From: Pseudomonadales bacterium
Lineage (GTDB): Bacteria > Pseudomonadota > Gammaproteobacteria > Pseudomonadales > DC-out160
Direction: 5' to 3'
DNA: 64,000 bases
Assembly (NCBI GenBank): GCA_019090455.1
Contig: JAHRWA010000038.1
Location: 19,634-83,633 of the forward strand
Position numbers and translations under genes: made by a program
Shown here: positions 56,090-64,000 of the stretch, in pieces
How the letters are laid out: each line of letters begins with the position of its first letter
Position numbering within the stretch: the stretch's first letter is position 1
The notes under the pieces: model-generated
Told to the model about the DNA's origin: nothing
Seen by the model: the letters and a program-made list of their open reading frames with translations, nothing else
Databases searched by the model: none

Positions 56090-57313
56090 CTAGCCTAGCA
56101 ATTCATGTAAATCGCTGTCTCTAACGCCCAATAAATACAAGATGCCGTCTAAACCCAAAGTGGAGATTGATTGCTCGGCATTTTCCTTCACTAACGGTTT
56201 AGCTCTATAGGCAATACCCAATCCAGCCAAAGCCAACATTGGCAAATCATTAGCTCCATCCCCAACCGCGATCACTTGATCCAGTTTAATACCTTCTTTA
56301 GCCGCTATTTCTTGCAATAAAATCGCCTTTCGTTGGCCATCGACCACCTGCCCGACAACCTTACCCGTGACCTCTCCATTTTCTATTTCTAGCTCATTGG
56401 CATAGACATAATCGATCCCAAGTTTTTTTTGTAAAACACGGCCAAAATAATTAAATCCACCGGATAAAATTGCTGTCTTATAGCCTAATGCCTTAAGCGT
56501 ACTAATGAGATTCTCAGCACCCTCTGTGATCGGTAAACTACCAGCAACATCAGACAACACCGTGCCGGATAACCCCTTAAGTAAGGCAACACGCTGTTTA
56601 AAGCTTTCTGTAAAATCTAGCTCTCCGCGCATGGCACGTTCCGTGATTGCCATAACCTGCTCACCCACACCCGCCGCCTTAGCCAATTCATCAATGACTT
56701 CCGCCTCAATAAGCGTGGAGTCCATATCGAAACACACTAAGCGACGATTGCGACGATAGGCATTATCCTTTTGAAAGGCGATATCGGCACCTAAAGAGTT
56801 TGCCGCCTCAAGAAAAGCAGCCTTCATCGCATTCGCATCGGTAGGCTCCCCACGCACAGAAAACTCAACACAGGCCTTAGCGTCCTTATCCATCGCTGAT
56901 GGAGAAATCCGGCCAGATAAGCGACTGATGTTGTCAATATTCAGATTATTAGCTGCAATAATGTCTGTCACCATGGATATTTGAGAGGCAGTCAATTTTC
57001 TAGCCAACAATGTCACGATATAGCAAGATTTCCCCTGCCCTTGCACCCATTGCTCATAGCTCTCTTCGCTTATGGGAGTAAAACGAACGTGAACTCCCAA
57101 TTCAGAGGTACGAAAAAGTACATCTTTCAACACCGGCGATGTAATTTTATCTTCCGGCACTTCAACCAAAATACCAATAGACAATGAATCGTGTATAACC
57201 GATTGGCCAATATCCAGTACATTGACACTGTGGCGAGCCAAAATTCCACTTATTGAAGCCGTTAATCCCGGCTCATCCTTCCCAGAAACATTTATCAGTA
57301 TTATCTCTCGCAA
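56090..57313 (-). CDS. serB: Phosphoserine phosphatase
   Basis: SerB catalyses the last step of serine synthesis. Two N-terminal ACT-type segments (~1-165) precede the HAD catalytic domain: FDMDSTLIEAEVIDELA (~196) with the nucleophile Asp, SGGFNYFG, and GDGANDLPML near residue 350. The length (407 aa) matches the long Pseudomonas form. The start is TTG at 57313, where MREIILIN matches the Pseudomonas start. It is convergent with fimX. Confidence 0.95.
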   Translation of the reverse strand: MREIILINVSGKDEPGLTASISGILARHSVNVLDIGQSVIHDSLSIGILVEVPEDKITSPVLKDVLFRTSELGVHVRFTPISEESYEQWVQGQGKSCYIVTLLARKLTASQISMVTDIIAANNLNIDNISRLSGRISPSAMDKDAKACVEFSVRGEPTDANAMKAAFLEAANSLGADIAFQKDNAYRRNRRLVCFDMDSTLIEAEVIDELAKAAGVGEQVMAITERAMRGELDFTESFKQRVALLKGLSGTVLSDVAGSLPITEGAENLISTLKALGYKTAILSGGFNYFGRVLQKKLGIDYVYANELEIENGEVTGKVVGQVVDGQRKAILLQEIAAKEGIKLDQVIAVGDGANDLPMLALAGLGIAYRAKPLVKENAEQSISTLGLDGILYLLGVRDSDLHELLG

Positions 57314-57572
57314 TCTTCTTTTCCCATTATATTTAGGTAATTAACTGCTATTTTACACAAGCGCCCATCGCAAGCACAGATCATGCTCAAATTATAGCGA
57401 GTTCTTTACCCTTGTGAACTGCCGGTCATTACGCTTGGCTCGCCAATATGAGCGGCAACCCTTTGAAATAAACACTGGAATAATGACAGTGAGTTTTTTC
57501 TACTTGGGACTAGGCCCGAACCACCCGTCGCTTTATACTAAGCTACGTAATTAAGCTGTGATGAACATCAAA

Positions 57573-57600
57573 TTGACACTCTAATGAATTCAAATATAAA
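57573..57600 (+). promoter_or_regulatory. Predicted promoter of the cyclase gene
   Basis: A perfect -35 TTGACA (57573-57578) is followed after 16 bp by TATAAA (57595-57600). It lies about 100 bp before the cyclase start and would give an untranslated leader containing the 18-bp tandem duplication. Confidence 0.65.
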
Positions 57601-57645
57601 AGGCATCGATCACAGCCTACTTGAGCGCACCGCTTGTGCTGCTAA

Positions 57646-57681
57646 TACTGGAAAAACTTGAAGTACTGGTAAAACCTAAAG
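57646..57681. repeat. 18-bp tandem duplication upstream of the cyclase gene
   Basis: Units tactggaaaaacttgaag and tactggtaaaacctaaag match at 15 of 18 positions and lie in the leader between promoter and start codon. Confidence 0.8.
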
Positions 57682-57708
57682 ACCCTTATCATTAATCCAA
57701 TTAAATCA

Positions 57709-59187
57709 GTGGTTTATATTATTAAAAGTATACTTCGACAGACCATTGGCCGATTCCCCATTGCCCATAAAGTTTCCTTGGCGTTCGCCATGGTATCGGT
57801 GTTCACGCTCGCTTTGCTTTGGTCGATAATTGCTGCCAATTTAGAGAGTTTGCTACTGGAACTCAGCGATACTTTTGGCCAAACGTTATCGACGCAAACG
57901 GCTAACTCCGCGGCAGAATTGGTACTCGCCGAAGATCTACTCAGCCTCAATGTCATCGTTACCAAAGTTGCCGAGGCTCCCATGATTAGCCGCGCAACAA
58001 TATACGATGCGGACTGGAAAGTGCTGGTTCAGTCAGGAGAGGATGACATTGAGGGCCTTCCTTTTGAACCGCTAGAAAGCTCATCCTCAGAACAAGGGAT
58101 TTATATTAGCCCTATTACATTCCAAGATGTGCAAGCCGGTTACGCCTTGGTGGTTTTGGACAAGCAAATAATTACTTCAAGGATACAAGAATCATTACAG
58201 TGGATGGCGATAGCCACTTTGAGCATCCTGGCAATCAGCATTCTTGTGGCACTCGTTCTCGGCAAGCACATCACAGATCCAGTGAAAATGCTAACCGCCG
58301 CTTTATCGGAAATTAGAGAAGGCCACTTAGACTATCGTATCGAAGAGGAACGTTTTGATGAGCTAGGCGGATTGATTGACGGCTTTAATGAAATGGCACA
58401 AGGACTGAAGGAGCGTCAACAAATGCGCGAGACCTTTAACCGGTATGTGGCTCCCAATATCGCCGACAATATACTGGCAAATTTAGATACCCCTTCCATC
58501 GCTACCGAATACGTTAATGCTAGCGTCTTATTTGTCGACATTGTCGGATTCACCCAAATGTGCGAAGGCTTGGAGCCAGAAGCCGTGGGTGATTTGCTCA
58601 ACACCTATTATCACTACACTCTCGAAGCCAGTACATTTTACAACGGCACAGTGGATAAATTTATTGGCGATGGCGCCATGATTTTATTTGGAACCCCTGA
58701 GGAAGATCCCGAACACGCTTTTCACGCAATTTGTTGTGCCCAGCTCTTTCTTGGCCTAGTGGACTCCTTCAATAGCCGAAGGCAAGAGAACAACTTACCC
58801 ATCATTCAATTTCGTCTTGGGCTGCACTGTGGCGAAATGTTAGCCGGCACCTTAGGAACCAACGAGCGCTTGCAGTATACGGTTGTAGGCGACGCCGTTA
58901 ACATTGCCTCACGACTTTGTAACCAAGGCTACCCCGGCAAATTGGTTATCAGTGAATCCGTTTACAGACACGCTGGCGGGCACTTTCGATTGGTAACACA
59001 AGATCAACTATCACTTAACGTGCGCGGTAAATCAGCCAATGTTCCTATTTACATTGTCGAAGATGTCCAGGATCAATATTCAGCGTTAATTGCCAATCAA
59101 GTGAAACAAATCGAAACGGCCATGCACACCGACCGCAGCCCTCCGACTCACTATAAACAAACTAGACCGCCACATGAATTGGCTTAA
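57709..59187 (+). CDS. Membrane class III adenylate/guanylate cyclase
   Basis: Protein of 492 aa with two membrane spans (~22-44 and ~165-187) around a periplasmic sensor, then a HAMP domain (~190-240). A class III cyclase domain follows (~260-440): LFVDIVGFT and FIGDGAMILFG hold the metal-binding Asp residues, and YTVVGDAVNIASRL the transition-state Asn/Arg. DKFIGDG carries the Lys expected for ATP, so cAMP is the likely product. The start GTG at 57709 has no clear ribosome site. It overlaps the next gene by 14 bp. Location near fimX suggests a link to surface behaviour. Confidence 0.87.
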   Translation: MVYIIKSILRQTIGRFPIAHKVSLAFAMVSVFTLALLWSIIAANLESLLLELSDTFGQTLSTQTANSAAELVLAEDLLSLNVIVTKVAEAPMISRATIYDADWKVLVQSGEDDIEGLPFEPLESSSSEQGIYISPITFQDVQAGYALVVLDKQIITSRIQESLQWMAIATLSILAISILVALVLGKHITDPVKMLTAALSEIREGHLDYRIEEERFDELGGLIDGFNEMAQGLKERQQMRETFNRYVAPNIADNILANLDTPSIATEYVNASVLFVDIVGFTQMCEGLEPEAVGDLLNTYYHYTLEASTFYNGTVDKFIGDGAMILFGTPEEDPEHAFHAICCAQLFLGLVDSFNSRRQENNLPIIQFRLGLHCGEMLAGTLGTNERLQYTVVGDAVNIASRLCNQGYPGKLVISESVYRHAGGHFRLVTQDQLSLNVRGKSANVPIYIVEDVQDQYSALIANQVKQIETAMHTDRSPPTHYKQTRPPHELA

Positions 59188-60514
59188 ACTACCCATAACA
59201 ACCAGCTTATCCCTACTTATCATTTTTTTTCTAGTGGGATGTAACACTGTTAAACCCCAAAAACAAAACAAAGTAGACCATTGGATCACAACAAAACAAT
59301 ACGCCAAGGCCTACAGGTTCGTGAACAAAAGTTTGATTGGAGCAACAGCAGAAACTGAGCATCCCTCGCCACTCAAAAAAAACAACACCGTTGAAGAAAA
59401 AACGGTAATCGAAGGAACTTCCACGACCGCAGAAGCAATCGACAAAGACGTTACTGACAAGCTCACCGCAGAAATAGAACAAGCAGCAACAGCCAACCGA
59501 AATAAATTGGTCGAGATTAAAAAGCTCTCGGACAAACACTGGCATCAAGTAAAAAAGAATACCGATTATTTAGTCGCAAAAAAACAGTGGAAACAAGCCG
59601 AACAACAACTGACTACAGCAGCCCAGAACCTGGTAAAACCGGCCCCTGCGATAAAAGCTCGCCAAACATTGCTAGCGGTGGAAGACAAAGCCCTATCCCG
59701 TCTAAAAATTAAAGAATCCATTGCCCGAGGGAAATGGCTCAGCAGAGAATATGCCTTACAGCTCACTTTAAAGAACTCAACACAAGGCTCCTTCCTAACG
59801 CCCTTCACAATTCAACAACTCGAATCCAAACAACACAAATTGGCAACCAGTCTTATACTTCATGCAGAAGCCGCATTGGCAGAAAAAAAACTAGACCAAG
59901 TTATGCAATGCTATAAGGCGCTAAACTTAATTCTGATACCAGAACGATTAAAACCACAGGTCGCGGCAATTGGTAAAAAACTGTATCAAAACAAGAAGAA
60001 TGTCATCGCCCATCAACAAAAAGCGAAAACAAAACAACTAAAAGCTCTCACCTCAGATTTAGACAAGAGCGTTAAGAACGGTAAATTAGTCGAAGCCACT
60101 CAAATCATAGAGCGACTCAAAAAACATAAATCGCTGTCCAATGACATCCAAATAAAAATTGAAGCCATCAATAGCGTACTCGACTACAACGCGGATTTTT
60201 TGGATGAAAAAGCAGATGCCTTCTACCGAGAAGGGAAAATTGAATTGGCCCAGTCTATCTGGGAATACTTATTAAAACTCAACCCAGCTGATGCCGAAAT
60301 ATTACTGAAACTCTCTCGCGTTGAAAAAGTGATTAAAAATGTGCAGGAGCTGAGAGATGCGGGCCATAACGCGGTACCGCCCCAGCCTGAGACAACACCC
60401 CAGTCTAAAACGCCAAAATCAGTCAATGCCGATAGTGGAACTGAAACACCACCTTTAATATCCCCGCAACCTAACCCTCAAACCTCCAATCTAAAACCTA
60501 CCCCTCAGCCCTAA
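59174..60514 (+). CDS. Predicted lipoprotein with TPR-like repeats
   Basis: Protein of 446 aa. A lipoprotein signal ends at the Cys in FLVGCNTV (~residue 24). The body is helical with TPR-like units ([41 protein letters not shown] near residue 350, quoted in part). The last ~60 residues are Pro/Thr/Gln-rich and likely disordered. It is translationally coupled to the cyclase by a 14-bp overlap and its 3' end overlaps the convergent parC by 17 bp. A similarly placed hypothetical exists in Pseudomonas before parC. The function is unknown. Confidence 0.75.
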   Translation: MNWLKLPITTSLSLLIIFFLVGCNTVKPQKQNKVDHWITTKQYAKAYRFVNKSLIGATAETEHPSPLKKNNTVEEKTVIEGTSTTAEAIDKDVTDKLTAEIEQAATANRNKLVEIKKLSDKHWHQVKKNTDYLVAKKQWKQAEQQLTTAAQNLVKPAPAIKARQTLLAVEDKALSRLKIKESIARGKWLSREYALQLTLKNSTQGSFLTPFTIQQLESKQHKLATSLILHAEAALAEKKLDQVMQCYKALNLILIPERLKPQVAAIGKKLYQNKKNVIAHQQKAKTKQLKALTSDLDKSVKNGKLVEATQIIERLKKHKSLSNDIQIKIEAINSVLDYNADFLDEKADAFYREGKIELAQSIWEYLLKLNPADAEILLKLSRVEKVIKNVQELRDAGHNAVPPQPETTPQSKTPKSVNADSGTETPPLISPQPNPQTSNLKPTPQP

Positions 60515-62759
60515 GAACCAGCATCGAATCCACTTTCTGAAATCCTCTTGGCAATTTATTCCCACGACGACCTCGCTCACCGAGATAATGTTCCAAATCT
60601 GCAAACTTCAACGTCAACTTGCGCCGACCCGCTTTCACCTGTAGCTCATCCTCTTCCGACATCACCACCAACGCCACCACAAACTCCTCCCTCTCCACAA
60701 CCCGAACACCCGGAATACCTATAATCTTATTGCCTTTACCCTTTGCCAATTCCGGTAATTCACTTAGTGAAAACATCAGCAAGCGACCCTCGTTACTCAC
60801 GGCAACCAAGTATTCGGAATCCACATCGATCACTTTCACTGGAGGCAATATCAGCCCCCCTTTCGGTAATTTAATGAGCGCTTTACCGGCTTTATTTTTG
60901 GTCTGCATATTTTCCAGCTGACCCACAAAACCATAACCCGCATCAGACGCCAACAGATAGCGATCACTGTCCGTCCCCATCATTACCGAGATAAAGGTCG
61001 CCCCTGATACCGGCGACAATCGCCCAGTTAAAGGTTCCCCCTGTCCTCTTGCAGAAGGTAAGGTGTGCGCGGGTAGCGAATAACTTCGGCCAGTAGAATC
61101 CAAGAATATAGCCAGCTGATTACTACGCCCTAGCGCTGCGGCTTGATAACTATCACCCGACTTATAACTTAGCTTCTCCACATCGATCTCATGACCTTTC
61201 GCCGCTCGTGCCCAGCCTTTTTGGGACAACACAACAGTGACAGGATCAGAAGAAACTAAACTCGCAGGATCAATCGCTTTTGCTTCTCCTCTGGACACAA
61301 TGGGAGACTTGCGATCATCGCCGTATTTCTCCGCGTCAGCCTTTAACTCTTTGATGATGAGTTTTTTCATCCGCGCTTTCGACTTCAATGTTTTTTCCAA
61401 ACCGTCTCGCTCAGCTGCCAAGGACTCTTGCTCGCTTCGGATTTTAATTTCTTCCAACTTCGCGATTTGACGAAGTTTTAAATCCAGAATCGCTTCCGCT
61501 TGACGTTCGGTTATTTCAAACCGTTCCATTAATGCATATCGAGGCTGGTCTTCTGTACGTATAATATGAATCACTTCATCAATATTCAGAAAAGCGACCA
61601 AATAGCCTTCCAGAATATGCAAGCGGTCTACCACCTTATCCAACCGATACTGCAATCGGTTGCGCACCGTACTAGTCCGATACTCTAGCCACTCATTTAA
61701 CACCTCCATCAAGCCTTTCACTTGCGGGCGGCCATTAATACCGATCATGTTCATATTCACACGATAGGTTTTTTCCAAATCAGTGGTGGCAAATAAATGC
61801 GACATAACCTCATCAAGATCGACTCGGTTAGAACGGGGCACGATCACCAATCGTGTGGGATTTTCATGATCTGACTCATCACGTAAGTCGGCCACCATAG
61901 GCAGTTTTTTTGCATTCATCTGCTGAGCGATTTGTTCAAGAATCTTCGCGCCGGATACCTGATGCGGTAATGCAGTCACTACAATATCGCCACTCTCATC
62001 CACATAAGTGGCTCGCATCCGCAAGCCCCCTTTGCCTGTGACATACATATTGATAATGTCATTACGCGAGGTAATAATTTCAGCAGATGTGGGAAAATCG
62101 GGGCCTTGAATCAATTCGCACACATCATCTAAAGAACACCCAGGATCTTCCAACAACCTCACGCACGCACTGGTCACTTCCCGCAGATTGTGCGGCGGGA
62201 TATCCGTGGACATTCCCACGGCAATACCCGTAGAGCCGTTTAGGAGCACATTGGGCAACCTTGCAGGCAAGGATATCGGCTCATCGAGGCTGCCATCGAA
62301 ATTAGGTTGCCATTCCACCGTGCCCTGCCCTAATTCCGCTAACAAGACTTCCGCATAGCCTGCTAAACGAGATTCGGTATAGCGCATTGCCGCAAAAGAC
62401 TTGGGATCATCGGGTGACCCCCAATTGCCTTGACCATCAATCAATGGATAACGATAGGAAAAACTCTGCGCCATTAACACCATGGCTTCATAGCAGGCTG
62501 AATCACCATGGGGGTGAAACTTACCTAACACATCACCAACGGTTCTAGCCGACTTCTTATGTTTCGAAGACGCCTTCAAACCCAGCTCTGACATCGCATA
62601 AACTATTCGGCGCTGCACGGGCTTTAATCCGTCACCCAAGTTGGGTAAGGCTCTATCCAAAATAACGTACATGGAATAATCCAAATACGCGCGCTCGGTA
62701 TAATCGCGTAAAGGAACTTGCTCTACACCTTCTGGCGTAATTTCAATCGTATTAGTCAT
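60498..62759 (-). CDS. parC: DNA topoisomerase IV subunit A
   Basis: ParC cuts and rejoins DNA in topoisomerase IV and unlinks daughter chromosomes. The catalytic Tyr127 is in AAMRYTES. The quinolone-determining region reads [11 protein letters not shown] with Ser87 and Glu91, the counterparts of E. coli Ser80 and Glu84, both wild type. The C-terminal beta-pinwheel (~500-753) is complete. Length is 753 aa. parE is not in this window. Confidence 0.97.
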   Translation of the reverse strand: MTNTIEITPEGVEQVPLRDYTERAYLDYSMYVILDRALPNLGDGLKPVQRRIVYAMSELGLKASSKHKKSARTVGDVLGKFHPHGDSACYEAMVLMAQSFSYRYPLIDGQGNWGSPDDPKSFAAMRYTESRLAGYAEVLLAELGQGTVEWQPNFDGSLDEPISLPARLPNVLLNGSTGIAVGMSTDIPPHNLREVTSACVRLLEDPGCSLDDVCELIQGPDFPTSAEIITSRNDIINMYVTGKGGLRMRATYVDESGDIVVTALPHQVSGAKILEQIAQQMNAKKLPMVADLRDESDHENPTRLVIVPRSNRVDLDEVMSHLFATTDLEKTYRVNMNMIGINGRPQVKGLMEVLNEWLEYRTSTVRNRLQYRLDKVVDRLHILEGYLVAFLNIDEVIHIIRTEDQPRYALMERFEITERQAEAILDLKLRQIAKLEEIKIRSEQESLAAERDGLEKTLKSKARMKKLIIKELKADAEKYGDDRKSPIVSRGEAKAIDPASLVSSDPVTVVLSQKGWARAAKGHEIDVEKLSYKSGDSYQAAALGRSNQLAIFLDSTGRSYSLPAHTLPSARGQGEPLTGRLSPVSGATFISVMMGTDSDRYLLASDAGYGFVGQLENMQTKNKAGKALIKLPKGGLILPPVKVIDVDSEYLVAVSNEGRLLMFSLSELPELAKGKGNKIIGIPGVRVVEREEFVVALVVMSEEDELQVKAGRRKLTLKFADLEHYLGERGRRGNKLPRGFQKVDSMLVLRAEG

Positions 62760-62995
62760 ATCGCTTGTGAGTATCTCTTCTCTAAATGTTACCTGGCTAG
62801 GCTAATCCCTAGCACTACTTATTTCGCCCAAGGCTTTTAACATAGGGTAGACTATACATCAATCAACGCATCCCAATTGATCCACTCTTTTTCATCTGTA
62901 CTTTTTTGAACCAAACTTTTATTGATCCGAGCTTTTATTTTTAATACTTTTTATTCTCAATTTTTTTATTATCAAAACAATGAAAGGAACTTCTC
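62760..62995. promoter_or_regulatory. Divergent parC-gloB region with T-rich leader
   Basis: The 120 bp before the glyoxalase II gene are very T-rich on the plus strand. They contain two copies of attgatcc exactly 45 bp apart (62876 and 62921), each followed by T-rich sequence, which suggests an imperfect 45-bp duplication. AAGGAA at 62983-62988 is the ribosome site for the downstream ATG at 62996. Confidence 0.4.
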
Positions 62996-63784
62996 ATGAT
63001 TGTGAAACAAATATGGACTGGCAATAATTTTCGTAATTTTAACTACCTAATCGCTTGCCCAGATACTGGCGAAGCGTTGGCTATCGACCCCCTAGATCAT
63101 AAAATGTGTTTATCCGTGGCGAAAGAAAATGGTTGGGAAATCACGCAAATTTTAAATACACATGAGCACTGGGATCATACCGGCGGCAACGCTGAATTAG
63201 TCAAAGCCACTGGCGCTAAAGTCATAGCCCATAAAAATGCCAAAGACAGTATTGAAGGTCTCGATCAAGGCGTAGAAGCAGGGGATGTGATTAAAGTCGG
63301 GCGAGTGGAATTGTTGGCCTTAGACACACCGGGACACACCATGTGTCACATATGCCTACTTTCACAAACCGACACCCCCAGCCTGTTCAGTGGTGACACG
63401 TTATTTAACGCCGGCGCCGGCAACTGTCATCACGGCGGTCACCCGCCAGAGCTGTATGATACCTTTGCAGACCAATTATCAACGTTAGACGATAACACCC
63501 AGATCTACCCCGGCCATGACTATATCAGTCATAACCTCGGTTTTACTTTGGATCGCGAACCCGACAATGCCAGAGCGAAATCCTTGTTAGCGGAAATTGA
63601 AGGGCAAGATATCGAAAATCCTTTAGTGACAACTTTGGGGTTAGAAAAAGAAGTGAATACATTTTTTCGCCTCCAAAGCCCGTCGGTCATTAACAAACTT
63701 CGTGAGAGTTTCCCGGACTTGCCTGACAATCCGGATGCCAAAACAGTATTCCTAAAGCTTCGAGAATTACGCAATGATTGGTAA
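62996..63784 (+). CDS. gloB: Hydroxyacylglutathione hydrolase (glyoxalase II family)
   Basis: Metallo-beta-lactamase-fold thioesterase that hydrolyses S-D-lactoylglutathione in methylglyoxal detoxification. The metal motif THEHWDH (usually THxHxDH) is at residues 55-61, TPGHTMCHICL supplies a His, FSGDTLF the bridging Asp and YPGHDY a final His. The C-terminal extension with LRELRNDW is typical of GloB. Length is 262 aa. AAGGAA precedes the ATG. A paralogue with another thioester substrate cannot be excluded. Confidence 0.88.
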   Translation: MIVKQIWTGNNFRNFNYLIACPDTGEALAIDPLDHKMCLSVAKENGWEITQILNTHEHWDHTGGNAELVKATGAKVIAHKNAKDSIEGLDQGVEAGDVIKVGRVELLALDTPGHTMCHICLLSQTDTPSLFSGDTLFNAGAGNCHHGGHPPELYDTFADQLSTLDDNTQIYPGHDYISHNLGFTLDREPDNARAKSLLAEIEGQDIENPLVTTLGLEKEVNTFFRLQSPSVINKLRESFPDLPDNPDAKTVFLKLRELRNDW

Positions 63785-64000
63785 AATACAGCGCTAATGG
63801 CTGAAGTAGGGCATGCAGATAACGCCCTAACAATAATCGTAAAAACCGAAACGGGAATGGCTGTAATCACTGGTTTTTTCAGCCATACCGTTCTCAAATT
63901 ATCAACAACGATCACTGCTGTCCCGTTAACTTTCAAAATAAATTCCTTTGAAACTTATCCGGTGACTGATATTCGATGGTATCTCCCTTAAGCAAGGAAA

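Larger units (their letters stand above)
57314..57708. other. Divergent intergenic region between serB and the cyclase gene
   Basis: It holds a strong plus-strand promoter (57573-57600) and an 18-bp tandem duplication (57646-57681). No gene was recognised in either direction. Confidence 0.5.

Noticed and set aside
60498..60514. 17-bp overlap of the lipoprotein and parC genes as a sign of a wrong gene call
   Set aside because: Both frames have good coding character to their stop codons and convergent overlaps of this size are common.
63797..63991. 64-codon frame after gloB
   Set aside because: No ribosome site, no recognised motif and close to the window edge; considered non-coding.

Overview
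The window is a stretch of the chromosomal backbone of a free-living gammaproteobacterium, most likely a marine relative of the Pseudomonadales/Cellvibrionales. Base composition is moderate (roughly 45% GC by eye) and gene packing is dense. No tRNA, rRNA, insertion sequence, prophage or CRISPR array was recognised. The strongest taxonomic clue is gene order. From purA to parC the order purA-hisZ-DUF2065-hflC-hflK-hflX-hfq-miaA-mutL-amidase-tsaE-nnr-queG-orn-rsgA ... rhdA-psd ... fimX-serB ... parC matches what I recall of the Pseudomonas aeruginosa PA4938-PA4964 neighbourhood. Lysyl-type EF-P modification genes and an accessory metal-uptake cluster are inserted in it.

Layout. 1-2 kb: the C-terminal end of a large surface protein (Calx-beta/PKD type), a SprA-type metalloprotease and a small flagellar-rod-like protein. 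2-7 kb: a biotin operon, bioB-bioF-bioH-bioC-bioD, on the minus strand. It is fronted by a BirA-type operator/promoter and diverges from comF. 8-10 kb: molybdate transporter genes modB-modC without modA. 10-17 kb: srkA kinase, a transglutaminase-like protein, a MaoC/FAS1-type hydratase pair, a SpoU methyltransferase, arfB ribosome rescue factor, ybiT-type ABC-F and a RIO-type kinase. 17-22 kb: a TPR/glycosyltransferase-like protein that appears to start at ATT, a radical SAM/SPASM protein, a YcgR-like PilZ protein, a Bax-like lipoprotein and a DUF2058 protein. 22-39 kb: the conserved housekeeping block from purA to rsgA. 39-45 kb: an HDOD protein and a zinc-type cluster (DUF2946-like protein, His-rich outer-membrane protein, substrate-binding protein, permease; no ATPase). 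45-51 kb: rhdA, psd, a hybrid histidine kinase, and epmA-efp divergent from epmB. 52-64 kb: a PilZ-like protein, fimX, serB, a membrane adenylate cyclase, a lipoprotein, parC and a glyoxalase II family hydrolase.

How the genes fit together. Complete or near-complete modules are late biotin synthesis (only bioA is missing), EF-P beta-lysylation (efp, epmA, epmB) and the Hfq/HflX/HflKC RNA and protein quality-control block. A second-messenger cluster of FimX (c-di-GMP), a PilZ-like protein and a class III cyclase (cAMP) is probably linked to surface motility. MutL carries the endonuclease motif, as expected where MutH is absent.

Most genes are ordinary core genes and I do not see a clear new defence or mobile system. 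The least ordinary signals are: (i) many short tandem micro-duplications (12-20 bp, most often 15 bp) spread through genes and spacers; (ii) a likely AUU start codon; (iii) transport clusters missing a partner (modBC without modA, zinc genes without the ATPase); (iv) a long unexplained intergenic palindrome near 19.75 kb.
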